A stretch of 64,000 bases of DNA from Enterobacter sp. BIGb0383 (GTDB lineage: Bacteria; Pseudomonadota; Gammaproteobacteria; Enterobacterales; Enterobacteriaceae): positions 186,001 to 250,000 of the forward strand of contig NZ_RJKQ01000005.1 in the NCBI RefSeq assembly GCF_003751845.1, given 5' to 3'. This document shows positions 1 to 10,094 of this stretch, one piece after another. The notes beneath the pieces were generated by a model. It was given only the letters and a program-made list of their open reading frames with translations, was not told where the DNA came from and made no database searches. Numbering within the stretch: position 1 is the first letter of the stretch; each line of letters opens with the position of its first letter. A program made the position numbers and the translations under genes.

Positions 1-897
1 CTGGGATGCGGTGCGCTGGGGCAGCTGTGGCTGACCGCACTGTGTAAACACGGCCACGAGGTTCAGGGCTGGCTACGCGTACCGCAGCCCTATTGCAGTG
101 TGAATCTGATAGAAGAAGACGGGACGATTTTCAACGAGTCCCTGATCGCCAACGATCCGGATTTTCTGCTGCAGAGCGACCTGCTGCTGGTCACGCTCAA
201 GGCATGGCAGGTTTCCGACGCCGTCAAAAGCCTGGCCGCACGTCTGCCATCCACCACGCCAATCCTGCTGATCCACAACGGTATGGGCACCGTCGATGAG
301 CTGGCCGGTCTGCGTCAGCCGCTGCTGCTGGCGGCAACGACCCATGCCGCACGTCACGATGGTAACGTGATTATTCATGTTGCCAGCGGAACCACCCAGA
401 TAGGCCCGGCCAAACCCTACGAGCAGGACTACAGCGCGCTTGCCGATACCCTGCAGCATGTCCTGCCGGACGTCGCCTGGTACAACAGCATTCATACGCC
501 CCTGTGGCGTAAGCTGGCGGTCAACTGCGTGATTAACCCGCTGACCGCCCTGCGCGACTGTACTAACGGTGAACTGCGCGACGAGCAGGTTCTGATAGAA
601 GCCCTGTGTAGCGAAGTTGCGGCGGTGATGGCCCGTGAAGGCCACCATACCTCGACCGAAGATCTGCTGTACTATACCAACCAGGTTATTGAAAGCGCGG
701 CAGAAAATACCTCTTCTATGCTACAGGACATTCGCGCACAGCGGCGCACGGAGCTGGACTACATCACCGGATATCTGATCCGTCGCGCGCGTGCGCACGG
801 CGTACCGGTTCCTGAAAACACCCGCCTGTATGAGCTGGTAAAACGCAAGGAGAGTGAGTATGAGCGCGTCAGCACTGATATGCCTCGCCCCTGGTAG
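1..897 (+). CDS. panE: 2-dehydropantoate 2-reductase PanE (5' end cut by window)
   Basis: Ketopantoate reductase. It reduces 2-dehydropantoate to pantoate with NADPH in the cytoplasmic pantothenate/CoA pathway. The window opens inside the N-terminal Rossmann loop: the first codons read [10 protein letters not shown], where the E. coli protein (303 residues) has the same stretch after five residues, so only about five codons are missing. The family's catalytic Lys lies in [12 protein letters not shown] and the conserved Glu in VPVPENTRL near the C-terminus. The end, [15 protein letters not shown], matches the family. The gene overlaps the start of yajL by 38 bases in another frame, as in E. 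coli, so the two are translationally coupled. Identification is secure; only the start is unseen. Confidence 0.97.
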   Translation: MGCGALGQLWLTALCKHGHEVQGWLRVPQPYCSVNLIEEDGTIFNESLIANDPDFLLQSDLLLVTLKAWQVSDAVKSLAARLPSTTPILLIHNGMGTVDELAGLRQPLLLAATTHAARHDGNVIIHVASGTTQIGPAKPYEQDYSALADTLQHVLPDVAWYNSIHTPLWRKLAVNCVINPLTALRDCTNGELRDEQVLIEALCSEVAAVMAREGHHTSTEDLLYYTNQVIESAAENTSSMLQDIRAQRRTELDYITGYLIRRARAHGVPVPENTRLYELVKRKESEYERVSTDMPRPW

Positions 898-1453
898 CGA
901 AGAGACCGAAGCGGTCACCACCATCGACCTTCTGGTACGCGGTGGTATTCGCGTCACCACTGCCAGCGTCGCCAGCGATGGCGACCTGACCATCGTCTGC
1001 TCTCGCGGCGTACGCCTGCTGGCGGATGCTCCGCTGGTTACCGTCGCGGACGGAGACTACGACATTATCGTGCTGCCCGGCGGCCTTAAAGGCGCTGAAT
1101 GCTTCCGGGACAGCCCGCTGCTGGTCGAAACCGTTAAACAGTTCCACCGCTCCGGACGTATTGTTGCCGCCATTTGCGCTGCGGCAGCCACCGTGCTGGT
1201 GCCGCACAATATTTTCCCCGTCGGCAATATGACCGGTTTTCCGACGCTGAAAGATAAAATCCCCGAAGAGCAGTGGATGGATAAGCGCGTGGTATGGGAC
1301 CCGAGAGTAAACCTGCTGACCAGTCAGGGACCGGGAACCTCTATTGATTTCGCCCTGAAGATTATCGACCTGCTGGTCGGACAGAAAAAAGCCCACGAGG
1401 TCGCGTCACAGCTGGTGATCGCGGCCGGGATTTACAATCACTACGAAGAATAG
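860..1453 (+). CDS. yajL: DJ-1/PfpI-family protein deglycase YajL
   Basis: Homologue of human DJ-1, an oxidative-stress chaperone reported to act as a protein/nucleotide deglycase. The ATG chosen gives 197 residues starting [15 protein letters not shown] (E. coli 196); AAGGAG lies seven bases upstream. An upstream in-frame GTG would add two residues but sits on the ribosome-binding site. The conserved Glu is in GSEETEA, and the reactive Cys106 is in [10 protein letters not shown]. coli has Pro two residues after that Cys (AAICAAPAT); here it is Ala, an unusual change beside the active site. The start lies inside the end of panE. A secreted DUF3298-type gene follows after 32 bases, probably on the same transcript. 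Confidence 0.95.
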   Translation: MSASALICLAPGSEETEAVTTIDLLVRGGIRVTTASVASDGDLTIVCSRGVRLLADAPLVTVADGDYDIIVLPGGLKGAECFRDSPLLVETVKQFHRSGRIVAAICAAAATVLVPHNIFPVGNMTGFPTLKDKIPEEQWMDKRVVWDPRVNLLTSQGPGTSIDFALKIIDLLVGQKKAHEVASQLVIAAGIYNHYEE

Positions 1454-1485
1454 AATAACAGTCTGCTGTTTAACGAGGTTTATTA

Positions 1486-2574
1486 ATGAAAGGATTTCTG
1501 GCGGGAGCCGCAGCCCTGTTGCTGTCGTCTTCCGTACTGGCAAGTCAGGTAAAAATTAGCGAAATCAGTTACAACTACCCTGACAGTAAAGAGAAACAGT
1601 ACCTTCTTCCCTGGGTCACGATAAAAGATAATCCGCAGGCCGCCCGTCGAATCAACGACTATATCTTTAGCCGTTTTGCCTCGCATCTCCCCGGTAAAGA
1701 TCCTCAGGCGACGCTTAACCGCCTCGCGAAAGCCGGTATGGACCCGATAGCCAGCCTCTCCTGGTCGCGGGTAGAGACGACGCCACGGATCCTGACGCTG
1801 GATATTTTTGCCGAAGGCTGCGGTGCCTACTGTGAATCCTGGGATACCTTCCTGAGCTTTGACTTACGCAGCGGCACCCTGATCAACCTTGATGATGTGG
1901 TCACGCCGGACACCCGGACCCGGCTGAACGATCTCGTCAGAGCCGATGTACGCCAGCAAATCACCACCTTTGTTGCGCAGCAGAAGGCGCTGTCGACAGA
2001 GGAGCAGCGGCTCGAAGACGACGAATACGTTGATTATCAGGAATTCTATGCCTCCTGCCTGGCAAGAACCGAAACCGGGACGTACTACGCGAATGACTTC
2101 TCCCTGGCGAAAAACAACTTTGTTTTTCACAATGAGCGCTGCAGCAACCATGCCAGCCGGGCGCTGGATGAGCTGGACACCTTCACCAGCAAGGTTCCCG
2201 TTGCCGATATGCGCAGCCAGCTGACACCCTATGGTTTAAGCCTTCTTACCCCCGATTCCACCAGCACGGTAGCGCCGCCACCCTCGCTAAACGGACGCCT
2301 GTTATACGGTACGCTGGGTGAGAAAACGCCCGTAGTGCTGAATATTACCTGCCGCGAAACCTCGCTCGACGGAGCTTATTTCTACAGCCGTTTTGGCGCC
2401 GCCATTGAGCTGCACGGCACCTGCCCGACAGGCAGCGACCAGCCGTACGTCATGAAAACCTATAGCGAGGACGGCGTAACGGAGACGATTACTCTGACGC
2501 AGGCGGAAGGGAAATACATCGGCGAGTGGCACGCAGGTGACAAAGTTCTGCCGATTGAGTTTGCGCTGTTCTGA
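1486..2574 (+). CDS. secreted DUF3298/RsiV-like domain protein
   Basis: Exported protein of 362 residues with unknown function. Residues 1-19 form a signal peptide (MKGFLAGAAALLLSSSVLAS) with a likely cut after VLA. The mature part resembles the DUF3298/RsiV-like fold: a region with GCGAYCESWDTFLSFDLRSG followed by TLINLDDVV, the usual order in that family. There are six or more cysteines, including a CGAYC pair, which suits disulphides in the periplasm. GAGG lies eight bases before the ATG. E. coli has yajL and thiI next to each other, so this is extra cargo, transcribed with panE-yajL and closed by the following terminator. The family call is from memory of the fold pattern. Confidence 0.6.
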   Translation: MKGFLAGAAALLLSSSVLASQVKISEISYNYPDSKEKQYLLPWVTIKDNPQAARRINDYIFSRFASHLPGKDPQATLNRLAKAGMDPIASLSWSRVETTPRILTLDIFAEGCGAYCESWDTFLSFDLRSGTLINLDDVVTPDTRTRLNDLVRADVRQQITTFVAQQKALSTEEQRLEDDEYVDYQEFYASCLARTETGTYYANDFSLAKNNFVFHNERCSNHASRALDELDTFTSKVPVADMRSQLTPYGLSLLTPDSTSTVAPPPSLNGRLLYGTLGEKTPVVLNITCRETSLDGAYFYSRFGAAIELHGTCPTGSDQPYVMKTYSEDGVTETITLTQAEGKYIGEWHAGDKVLPIEFALF

Positions 2575-2577
2575 GCA

Positions 2578-2616
2578 TAAAAAAAGCAGAGAAGGTCGCC
2601 CTTCTCTGCTTTTTTA
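2578..2616. terminator. bidirectional rho-independent terminator
   Basis: Perfect 11-bp stem (AGCAGAGAAGG / CCTTCTCTGCT) with a TCGC loop, flanked by an A-run on the left and a T-run on the right. It can therefore end both the secreted-protein gene on the plus strand and thiI on the minus strand, which converge here. Confidence 0.9.
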
Positions 2617-2629
2617 TCTTATCCGATAG

Positions 2630-4078
2630 TTACGGACGATATACCTTCACATTGGCAAAGCCCTGCTCGCGCAGATAGAGCGCCTGCAGACGGCTCATCA
2701 CGCCGCGTTCGCACCACAGCAGCCAGGTTTTGCTCTGGTCGAGGTCGCCGAATTTGGTGCTCAGCTTATAGAACGGCAGGGAAACCACTTCCACACCCTC
2801 TACCTGTAGCGGCTTCTCATCCTGTTCGTCGATAGAACGAATATCGAGGATCGCATCGTTGGCACCGAAACCGCTGACGGTTTCCACTTCCACCACCTGC
2901 TCCTGCGTCTGATTCGCAATCTCGCGGATATCGATATTGCTGGCTTCCTGCACCACTTTATCGAGGATCGCAAAGTCGAAGTTCTGCTCTTCGGCTTCGA
3001 TCTTCGCCTTCACCGCCTTCACAGTCGGGCTTTTGGAGATCACGCCGCAGTATTCCGGCATGGTGCGGGCAAAGTCGGCGGTGCCGATTTCACGCGCCAG
3101 ATCGATAATGTGCTCTTTATCGTGAGAGATCAGCGGGCGCAGGATCAGCGTATCGGAGACGTTGTCGATCAGACGCAGGTTGGTCAGGGTCTGGCTTGAG
3201 ACCTGGCCGAGAGCCTCGCCGGTCACCAGCGCCTGCACGCCATAGCGTTCAGCCACCTGGGATGCGGCACGGACCATCATACGTTTCAGCACCACGCCCA
3301 TCTGGCCGTCTTCGACCTTTTCGAGGATCTCACCGACCACTGGCTCAAAGTTGATCGCCACAAAGCGCACCTTATGGGAGCTGCTGTAGCGGTTCCACAG
3401 GTAGTGAGCCACCTGACGCACGCCGATTTCATGGGCCGCACCGCCAAGGTTAAAGAAGCAGTAGTGCACGCGACAGCCGCGACGCATCAGCATATAGCTG
3501 GAGACGCCGGAGTCGAAGCCGCCTGAAATCAGGGACAGCACGTCTTCCTGAGTCCCCAGCGGGTAGCCGCCAATGCATTCGTAACGGCCTTTCACCAGCA
3601 GGACGCGATCGTTTTCAATTTCCAGATTCACGGTAACGTCAGGATGGGTCAGCTTCACCTTCGCGGATTCAATATGCTGATTCAGTCCGCCGCCGATGTA
3701 ACGTTCAGCGTCAATGGAAGAGAACTCATGCTTACCGCGGCGTTTAATACGCACGCAGAAGGTTTTGCCTTCGAGCTGGTCACGGTAGAGCGCGAGGGCT
3801 TTCTCAAAGATATCGTGCAGGGAGGTGAAGGCTTCGTCCTCCACTTCCAGAATATGGTGGATCCCCGGAATACGGGTCAGGGCCTCACGAATGGCTAAAC
3901 GCTGATTTTCGTCCTTCGCACGGACTTCAATATGATCCCAGTGGCGAACCACAGCGAGGGTTTCATCGTAGGGTTTCAGAACGTTACGAATGTTGCCGGT
4001 CAACACTTTAATAAAGCGCAAACGCACAGATTGGCTTTTGATGGTGATTTCCGGGAACAATTTAATGATAAACTTCAT
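2630..4078 (-). CDS. thiI: tRNA 4-thiouridine / thiazole sulfurtransferase ThiI
   Basis: Uses persulfide sulfur from IscS to make 4-thiouridine at tRNA position 8 and to supply sulfur for the thiamine thiazole. The start [16 protein letters not shown] gives 482 residues, exactly the E. coli length; an upstream in-frame extension of eight codons is not conserved. Order of domains: N-terminal ferredoxin-like and THUMP parts (about 1-165), PP-loop ATPase with SGGFDSG (about 190), and a C-terminal rhodanese domain carrying the persulfide cysteine in LLWCERG (Cys456 by E. coli numbering). It converges on the upstream secreted-protein gene and diverges from xseB across about 200 bases. Confidence 0.98.
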   Translation of the reverse strand: MKFIIKLFPEITIKSQSVRLRFIKVLTGNIRNVLKPYDETLAVVRHWDHIEVRAKDENQRLAIREALTRIPGIHHILEVEDEAFTSLHDIFEKALALYRDQLEGKTFCVRIKRRGKHEFSSIDAERYIGGGLNQHIESAKVKLTHPDVTVNLEIENDRVLLVKGRYECIGGYPLGTQEDVLSLISGGFDSGVSSYMLMRRGCRVHYCFFNLGGAAHEIGVRQVAHYLWNRYSSSHKVRFVAINFEPVVGEILEKVEDGQMGVVLKRMMVRAASQVAERYGVQALVTGEALGQVSSQTLTNLRLIDNVSDTLILRPLISHDKEHIIDLAREIGTADFARTMPEYCGVISKSPTVKAVKAKIEAEEQNFDFAILDKVVQEASNIDIREIANQTQEQVVEVETVSGFGANDAILDIRSIDEQDEKPLQVEGVEVVSLPFYKLSTKFGDLDQSKTWLLWCERGVMSRLQALYLREQGFANVKVYRP

Positions 4079-4282
4079 GGCGACAATTAGGTTCGTTGGC
4101 AAGCCCGCAGGGGCTTTAGCAAGTAAGCGGTACTGCAGCGCACAGAGGTGCCTGCATCCAGGACGCGCAAGTATACCACCAACGCATAGTCCCTGTGCAC
4201 TTTGGGGCGAGTGTTATTTAATAACCGCCGGGATTTCGCTACCATACGCGCTATCGCGTTACAGAAGAGTCAGACATTCACT

Positions 4283-4525
4283 ATGCCGAAAAAAAATGAA
4301 GCGCCAGCCAGTTTCGAAACCGCGCTGACCGAACTCGAAAGCATCGTTACCCGCCTGGAAAGTGGCGATCTGCCGCTGGAAGAGGCGCTGAATCAGTTTG
4401 AACGCGGCGTGCAGCTTGCCCGCCAGGGTCAGTCTAAACTGCAGCAGGCAGAACAGCGCGTGCAGATCCTGCTGTCTGACACCGAAGACGCCCCGCTTTC
4501 GCCCTTCAGTCCGGACGCCGAATAA
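4283..4525 (+). CDS. xseB: exodeoxyribonuclease VII small subunit
   Basis: Small subunit of ExoVII, the single-strand exonuclease that several XseB copies form with XseA (encoded elsewhere). 80 residues, the same as E. coli, starting [20 protein letters not shown]. It is almost entirely helical, with the conserved [18 protein letters not shown] segment. The longer upstream in-frame reading has no family support. Its TAA is directly followed by the ispA ATG with no gap, so xseB, ispA and dxs form the usual co-transcribed set. Confidence 0.97.
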   Translation: MPKKNEAPASFETALTELESIVTRLESGDLPLEEALNQFERGVQLARQGQSKLQQAEQRVQILLSDTEDAPLSPFSPDAE

Positions 4526-5428
4526 ATGCACTTCAGCGAACAGTTAAATTCCTGCGTTGATCGGGCCAATGCCGCGCTGCGCCGCTTTATCGAGCCGCAG
4601 CCCTTTCAGAACACTCCGCTGGTTGAAGCGATGCACTATGGCGCATTATTAGGCGGTAAGCGTCTGCGTCCTTTCCTGGTGTACGCCACCGGCAATATGT
4701 TTGGCGTTAGCCTGACGACCCTTGACGCGCCCGCCGCCGCCGTTGAGTGTATCCACGCCTACTCGCTGATGCATGACGACCTCCCGGCGATGGACGATGA
4801 CGATTTACGCCGCGGCCAGCCAACCTGCCATATTAAATTTGGCGAAGCGAACGCGATTCTGGCCGGCGATGCGTTGCAGACTCTGGCCTTCTCCATCCTG
4901 AGCGATGCAGAGATGCCGGAAGTCGCGGATCGCGACAGGCTGGCGATGGTCTCTGAGCTGGCGCAGGCCAGCGGCGTTGCCGGTATGTGCGGCGGCCAGG
5001 CGCTGGATCTTGAAGCCGAAGGCAAAGCGCAGGTAAGTCTCGCAGAGCTGGAGCGTATTCACCGCCATAAAACCGGCGCGTTAATCCGTGCGGCGGTAAG
5101 ACTGGGTGCGCTAAGCGCCGGTGCTCGCGGCCGTGAAGCGCTGCCACTGCTGGATAGCTATGCCGAAAGCATCGGTCTGGCCTTCCAGGTTCAGGATGAC
5201 ATTCTCGACGTGGTGGGGGATACTGCGACGCTCGGAAAACGCCAGGGTGCTGACCAGCAGCTTGGCAAGAGCACCTATCCCGCACTACTGGGCCTTGAGC
5301 AAGCCCGTAATAAAGCCCGTGATCTGATTGCCGATGCGAACCGGTCCCTTGCCGAACTGGCCGCGCAATCCCTTGATACCACGGCACTGGAAGCGCTAGC
5401 GGACTATATAATCCAGCGTAATAAATAA
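4526..5428 (+). CDS. ispA: farnesyl diphosphate synthase IspA
   Basis: Short-chain trans-prenyltransferase. It condenses IPP with DMAPP and then GPP to give farnesyl diphosphate for quinones, undecaprenyl phosphate and haem O. 300 residues (E. coli 299). The first Asp-rich motif is DDLPAMDDDD and the second is QVQDDILD; the substrate-binding GGKRLRP is near residue 45. The end ALADYIIQRNK is identical to E. coli. It starts immediately at the xseB stop and lies 67 bases before dxs, which supplies the precursor pathway, so the operon couples early and later isoprenoid steps. Confidence 0.98.
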   Translation: MHFSEQLNSCVDRANAALRRFIEPQPFQNTPLVEAMHYGALLGGKRLRPFLVYATGNMFGVSLTTLDAPAAAVECIHAYSLMHDDLPAMDDDDLRRGQPTCHIKFGEANAILAGDALQTLAFSILSDAEMPEVADRDRLAMVSELAQASGVAGMCGGQALDLEAEGKAQVSLAELERIHRHKTGALIRAAVRLGALSAGARGREALPLLDSYAESIGLAFQVQDDILDVVGDTATLGKRQGADQQLGKSTYPALLGLEQARNKARDLIADANRSLAELAAQSLDTTALEALADYIIQRNK

Positions 5429-5495
5429 ACAATACCTTCCATCCCTCAGGCCGCCTGAAAGATGAGTAGTGTAAAAACACCGCGATGAGTCTCTG

Positions 5496-7358
5496 ATGAG
5501 TTTTGATATTGCCAAATACCCGACGCTGGCACTGGTGGACTCCACCCAGGATCTGCGCCTGCTGCCGAAAGAGAGCCTGCCGAAGCTGTGCGACGAACTG
5601 CGTCGCTATCTGCTCGACAGCGTGAGCCGCTCCAGCGGGCACTTTGCCTCCGGGCTTGGCACGGTGGAACTCACCGTCGCGCTGCACTATGTCTATAACA
5701 CGCCGTTCGATAAGCTGATCTGGGACGTGGGTCACCAGGCCTATCCGCATAAGATCCTCACCGGGCGTCGCGACAAAATTGGCACTATCCGTCAGAAAGG
5801 CGGTCTGCATCCGTTCCCGTGGCGCGAAGAGAGCGAGTATGACGTGCTCAGCGTCGGCCACTCCTCCACTTCCATCTCCGCCGGTATCGGTATCGCGGTT
5901 GCCGCAGCCAAAGAGGGCAAACAGCGCCGCACGGTCTGTGTGATTGGCGACGGTGCGATCACCGCCGGTATGGCTTTTGAGGCCATGAACCACGCCGGGG
6001 ATATCCGCCCGGATATGCTGGTGGTGCTGAATGACAACGAAATGTCGATTTCGGAGAACGTCGGCGCGCTGAATAATCATCTGGCGCAGCTGCTCTCCGG
6101 CAAGCTCTACTCTTCCCTGCGCGAAGGCGGCAAAAAAGTCTTCTCCGGCGTACCGCCGATTAAAGAGCTGCTGAAACGCACCGAAGAACATATTAAAGGA
6201 ATGGTGGTGCCTGGCACCCTGTTCGAAGAGCTGGGCTTTAACTATATCGGCCCGGTTGACGGTCACGACGTGCAGGGTCTGGTTAATACCCTGAAGAATA
6301 TGCGCGACCTTAAAGGCCCGCAGTTCCTGCATATTATGACCAAAAAAGGGCGCGGCTATGAGCCGGCAGAAAAAGACCCGATCACCTTCCACGCGGTGCC
6401 AAAGTTTGACCACACCAGCGGGGTGCTGCCGAAAAGCAGCGGCGGTCTGCCCTCCTACTCGAAAATTTTCGGTGACTGGCTGTGCGAAACAGCCGCCCGT
6501 GATAACAAGCTGATGGCGATCACGCCTGCCATGCGCGAAGGCTCCGGCATGGTGGAGTTCTCACGCCGTCATCCGGATCAGTATTTTGACGTAGCGATCG
6601 CCGAGCAGCACGCGGTGACCTTTGCCGCCGGTCTTGCCATCGGCGGCTACAAGCCGGTGGTGGCGATCTACTCCACATTCCTGCAGCGCGCCTACGATCA
6701 GGTGATTCATGATGTGGCGATCCAGAAGCTGCCGGTGCTGTTCGCCATCGACCGTGCCGGTATCGTCGGTGCCGACGGCCAGACGCACCAGGGCGCGTTT
6801 GATATCTCCTATCTGCGCTGCATCCCGGAAATGGTGATTATGACCCCGAGCGACGAGAACGAATGTCGCCAGATGCTGTTTACCGGCTACCACTATCAGC
6901 AGGGACCGAGCGCGGTGCGCTACCCGCGTGGCACCGGCACCGGTGCCGAGCTGCAGCCGCTGGAAAAGATGCCAATAGGCAAAGGTCTGGTAAAACGTCA
7001 GGGTGAAAACGTCGCGATCCTCTGCTTCGGCACGCTGCTCACAGAGGCCGCCGTTGCAGCAGAAAACCTTAATGCCACCCTCGTCGATATGCGCTTTGTT
7101 AAGCCGCTCGATGAGGCGCTGATCCTGGAGATGGCCGCCCGTCACGACTCGCTGGTGACCGTGGAAGAGAACGCCATTATCGGCGGCGCGGGCAGCGGCG
7201 TTAACGAGGTACTGATGTCCCGCCGTAAAGTCGTACCGGTGCTCAACCTCGGCCTGCCGGACAGCTTTGTTCCTCAGGGCAGCCAGGAAGAAGCCCGCGC
7301 TGAGCTGGGTCTCGACGCCGCCGGTATTGAAGCCCGCATCCGCAGCTGGCTTGCCTGA
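5496..7358 (+). CDS. dxs: 1-deoxy-D-xylulose-5-phosphate synthase
   Basis: First enzyme of the MEP pathway. A thiamine-diphosphate enzyme joins pyruvate and glyceraldehyde 3-phosphate, releasing CO2. 620 residues, the E. coli length. The ThDP/metal motif [18 protein letters not shown] runs into NDNEMSIS. The pyrimidine-binding half has the conserved [15 protein letters not shown], whose Glu activates the cofactor. The C-terminal transketolase-like domain ends [20 protein letters not shown]. The first codon reads ATGAGTTTT. The product also feeds thiamine and pyridoxal synthesis, and thiI and thiL are both within 10 kb. Confidence 0.98.
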   Translation: MSFDIAKYPTLALVDSTQDLRLLPKESLPKLCDELRRYLLDSVSRSSGHFASGLGTVELTVALHYVYNTPFDKLIWDVGHQAYPHKILTGRRDKIGTIRQKGGLHPFPWREESEYDVLSVGHSSTSISAGIGIAVAAAKEGKQRRTVCVIGDGAITAGMAFEAMNHAGDIRPDMLVVLNDNEMSISENVGALNNHLAQLLSGKLYSSLREGGKKVFSGVPPIKELLKRTEEHIKGMVVPGTLFEELGFNYIGPVDGHDVQGLVNTLKNMRDLKGPQFLHIMTKKGRGYEPAEKDPITFHAVPKFDHTSGVLPKSSGGLPSYSKIFGDWLCETAARDNKLMAITPAMREGSGMVEFSRRHPDQYFDVAIAEQHAVTFAAGLAIGGYKPVVAIYSTFLQRAYDQVIHDVAIQKLPVLFAIDRAGIVGADGQTHQGAFDISYLRCIPEMVIMTPSDENECRQMLFTGYHYQQGPSAVRYPRGTGTGAELQPLEKMPIGKGLVKRQGENVAILCFGTLLTEAAVAAENLNATLVDMRFVKPLDEALILEMAARHDSLVTVEENAIIGGAGSGVNEVLMSRRKVVPVLNLGLPDSFVPQGSQEEARAELGLDAAGIEARIRSWLA

Positions 7359-7426
7359 TCCTTTCCCTCTTTCCGCTCCTGCTATGCTTAAGGATAATGT
7401 TTTAAGCAACCAGCCGGAGCGGAACC

Positions 7427-8401
7427 ATGAAATACAATCAATTAGGAACGACCGACCTTAACGTTTCCCGTCTTTGCCTGGGCTGTATGACCTTTGGCGA
7501 GCCGGACCGGGGCAAACACGCCTGGACCCTGCCGGAAGAGAGCAGCCGCCCGATTATCCAGCGTGCCCTCGAAGGCGGCATCAACTTCTTCGACACCGCC
7601 AACAGCTACTCCGACGGCAGCAGCGAAGAGATTGTTGGCCGGGCGCTGCGCGACTTCGCCCGCCGCGACGAGGTGGTAGTGGCCACCAAGGTCTATCACC
7701 AGGTCGGCGACCTGGCGGAGGGCCTCTCCCGGGCGCAGATCCTGCGCTCTGTCGACGACAGCCTGCGCCGTCTGGGCATGGAGTACATTGACCTGCTGCA
7801 GATCCACCGCTGGGACTACAACACGCCCCTCGAAGAGACGCTGCAGGCGCTGGATGAAGTGGTTAAAGCCGGTAAGGTTCGTTATCTCGGCGCGTCATCT
7901 ATGCACCCGGAGCAGTTCGCCCAGGCTCTGACGCTGCAGGCGGAAAACGGCCTGGGCCGCTTTGTCACCATGCAGGATCACTACAATCTGATCTATCGCG
8001 AAGAAGAAGAGGCCATGCTGCCGCTCTGCTATCGGGAGAAGGTGGCGGTGATCCCCTGGAGCCCGCTGGCCCGTGGTCGCCTGACCCGCCCATGGGGTGA
8101 AACCACCGCCCGACTGGTCTCGGATGAGTTTGGTCAGACCCTCTATAACGCCACCGATGCCAACGACGCGCAGATTGCCGAACGCCTGACGGGGGTTGCC
8201 GAAGAGACCGGTGCCACACGAGCACAGGTCGCGCTGGCCTGGCTGCTTAGCAAACCGGGCATTGCGGCACCGATAGTGGGTACTTCGCGTGAAGAGCAGC
8301 TGGAGGAGCTATTGCAGGCGGTCGATCTGACGCTGACCCAGGTCCAGATCGCCGAGCTGGAGACGCCCTATCAGCGACATCCCCAGGTCGGGTTTAAGTA
8401 A
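7427..8401 (+). CDS. yajO: aldo/keto reductase YajO
   Basis: NADPH-dependent (beta/alpha)8 aldo-keto reductase, 324 residues (same as E. coli YajO). The catalytic tetrad is visible: Asp and Tyr in FFDTANSYSDG, Lys in VVATKVYH, and His in LLQIHRWD. The cofactor end PIVGTSREEQLEELL is typical. E. coli YajO has been linked to formation of 1-deoxyxylulose 5-phosphate from ribulose 5-phosphate, which fits its place directly after dxs, though that role is debated. It has its own SD (CCGGAGCGG) and 68 bases separate it from dxs. It converges on pgtP. Confidence 0.94.
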   Translation: MKYNQLGTTDLNVSRLCLGCMTFGEPDRGKHAWTLPEESSRPIIQRALEGGINFFDTANSYSDGSSEEIVGRALRDFARRDEVVVATKVYHQVGDLAEGLSRAQILRSVDDSLRRLGMEYIDLLQIHRWDYNTPLEETLQALDEVVKAGKVRYLGASSMHPEQFAQALTLQAENGLGRFVTMQDHYNLIYREEEEAMLPLCYREKVAVIPWSPLARGRLTRPWGETTARLVSDEFGQTLYNATDANDAQIAERLTGVAEETGATRAQVALAWLLSKPGIAAPIVGTSREEQLEELLQAVDLTLTQVQIAELETPYQRHPQVGFK

Positions 8402-8404
8402 ACA

Positions 8405-8431
8405 CCAGGCGCCAGCGTTGCTGGCGCGTGA
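8405..8431. terminator. hairpin between convergent yajO and pgtP
   Basis: Perfect 8-bp stem GCGCCAGC / GCTGGCGC with a GTT loop in the 31-base gap between the two convergent stops. There is no clear U-tract on either side, so it may be a weak terminator or an mRNA-stabilising hairpin. Confidence 0.5.
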
Positions 8432-8432
8432 T

Positions 8433-9812
8433 TCACTTCGCCTCTGCAGGCTGTAGCGACGCCTCTCTCTGGCGTTGCTGCTCCAGCTCCAGAGCGCCGC
8501 GATGGGAAAGGTAGCAAAACAGAATGCAGCAGAGGATCCCACCCATCAACAGATAGAAGCCACCGTGCCAGCCCATTTTATCAACCATCACGCCAAACAG
8601 GCTGGTGCCCAAAGATGCGCCAAAGATATAGCTCATAAACCCGCGCAGGCCGACGGCGGAACCAACAGCAAAGCTGGGCACAATCTCCATGGTCTGTACC
8701 GATGCCAGGAATTGCGGCACGTAGATCAGGCAGCCCACCACGGCGGCAAATACGGTGACCATCAGCAGGGATTCACTTTTCCAGTAGCCGATCAGACAGA
8801 CGAAAATCAGCGCCATACAGATCATCGCTAACGGCATCCGGCGGCCTTTAAACAGCTTGTCCGTTAGCCAGCCTGCCAGCAGCGTTGAGGGAATAGCTGC
8901 CCATTCAAAAAACAGAAACGCCACGCTCATCTGCTCTTTTGAAAAATGCTTTTCCGTCAGAAGATAGATCGGCAGCCAACTGATCATGCCGAAACGCACC
9001 ATATAGACAAAAACATCCACCAGCGAAACGTACCAGGCATTTTTATTGCGCAATACGTAGGTACAAAATATCTGGAAGGCGCTCATGTTTTCCGGGGCGC
9101 TAACGGTGGGCTGATGACTCAGCACGACCTTCTCTTCCGGCATCATCTCTTCCAGCGAGGGAAGCCCTTCCTCACGCGGTGAACCTTTGCCGAGCGCCAG
9201 CACAATCAGCGCGAAAAGTACCGCTACGCAGGCAGGCACAATGTAGCTGGCGCTTTGCCAGTGCTCGTTGCCCAGAATAGCGAATGCCGCACCGACAATC
9301 GGCGCAACCACACCGCCGCCGATATTATGCGAAATATTCCAGAATGCACCGACACGGCCTCGCTCCCGACGCGGGAACCAGTTGGCGATGGTAATAAACG
9401 AGGGACCGACGCCCATGCCCTGGAACAGCCCGTTGAGGACCACCAGCGCGACGAAGATCCAGAATGCGTTACTGAAGCCCAGCCCCACGTTAACAATCGC
9501 ACATAGCACCAGGCCGCAGGCCATAAAGACTTTAGGGCTGGCCTTATCCGCCAGGCTGCTCATGACGCCTTTACTGATCCCATAGGCAATCAGCATGCAG
9601 CTACTGAGCAGGCCGATTTGCGTGGCGCTGAGATCCAGCTGCTCTTTTAGCCAGGGCGTCGATAAGGTGAAGTTATTGCGCACAATATAGTACGCCAGAT
9701 AGCCCATAAATACGCTAAGCAGCGCCTGTATACGGTATCGCCCATAGGTTTCCTGAATTTTATCTTCTGCTACTGCCCTTGCTGATTGCCTTTTTTTTAG
9801 TATCGATAGCAT
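8433..9812 (-). CDS. pgtP: phosphoglycerate:phosphate antiporter PgtP
   Basis: Inner-membrane organophosphate:Pi antiporter (OPA family of the MFS, with GlpT and UhpT). In Salmonella it imports 2- and 3-phosphoglycerate and phosphoenolpyruvate. 459 residues from MLSILKKRQS; AGGTGA precedes this ATG. A start seven codons upstream is possible but lacks family support. About 12 helices are visible. The OPA signature is in GYLAYYIVRNNFTLSTPWLK, and the inter-domain loop contains PREEGLPSLEEMMPEE. It is transcribed away from pgtCBA, the arrangement known in Salmonella, where PgtA, PgtB and PgtC control its induction. Confidence 0.95.
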   Translation of the reverse strand: MLSILKKRQSARAVAEDKIQETYGRYRIQALLSVFMGYLAYYIVRNNFTLSTPWLKEQLDLSATQIGLLSSCMLIAYGISKGVMSSLADKASPKVFMACGLVLCAIVNVGLGFSNAFWIFVALVVLNGLFQGMGVGPSFITIANWFPRRERGRVGAFWNISHNIGGGVVAPIVGAAFAILGNEHWQSASYIVPACVAVLFALIVLALGKGSPREEGLPSLEEMMPEEKVVLSHQPTVSAPENMSAFQIFCTYVLRNKNAWYVSLVDVFVYMVRFGMISWLPIYLLTEKHFSKEQMSVAFLFFEWAAIPSTLLAGWLTDKLFKGRRMPLAMICMALIFVCLIGYWKSESLLMVTVFAAVVGCLIYVPQFLASVQTMEIVPSFAVGSAVGLRGFMSYIFGASLGTSLFGVMVDKMGWHGGFYLLMGGILCCILFCYLSHRGALELEQQRQREASLQPAEAK

Positions 9813-9903
9813 GTCATCACCTGTATTCTGCATTGAAAATAAACGTCCGTCTTATTTAGCAGGCAGGATTCAGCAAACGAGAGTAAAACTCAAGTGATGA
9901 AAA

Positions 9904-9921
9904 TGTGTCAAAAATGACACA
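9904..9921. promoter_or_regulatory. palindrome in the pgtP-pgtC divergent region, candidate PgtA operator
   Basis: A perfect inverted repeat, TGTGTCA-AAAA-TGACACA, lies 92 bases before the pgtP start in the 282-base, AT-rich gap between the divergent pgtP and pgtC genes. Its place upstream of the regulated transporter suggests a binding site for PgtA, which has a Fis-type HTH. That link is inference. The rest of the gap holds AT-rich sequence with no recognisable gene and no clear sigma-54 promoter. Confidence 0.45.
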
Positions 9922-10094
9922 AAAAACTGATTTATAAGGATATTTTTAACACAAAATGAAATCAAATGCTGACTAAACAAAACGCTTTGTGCGGCGGATA
10001 GCAAATTTACACTGCGTTGTTTGATAGTCTTTCTCCTTATTTCATGGACGGGTTAATTTTGTCTCAGGATTATTTTATTAATAGAGTGATATTT

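Noticed and set aside
4833-6413. Long minus-strand open frame (526 codons) opposite ispA and dxs
   Set aside because: It lies wholly antisense to two well-conserved genes, has no recognisable family text, and arises from high-GC codon bias.
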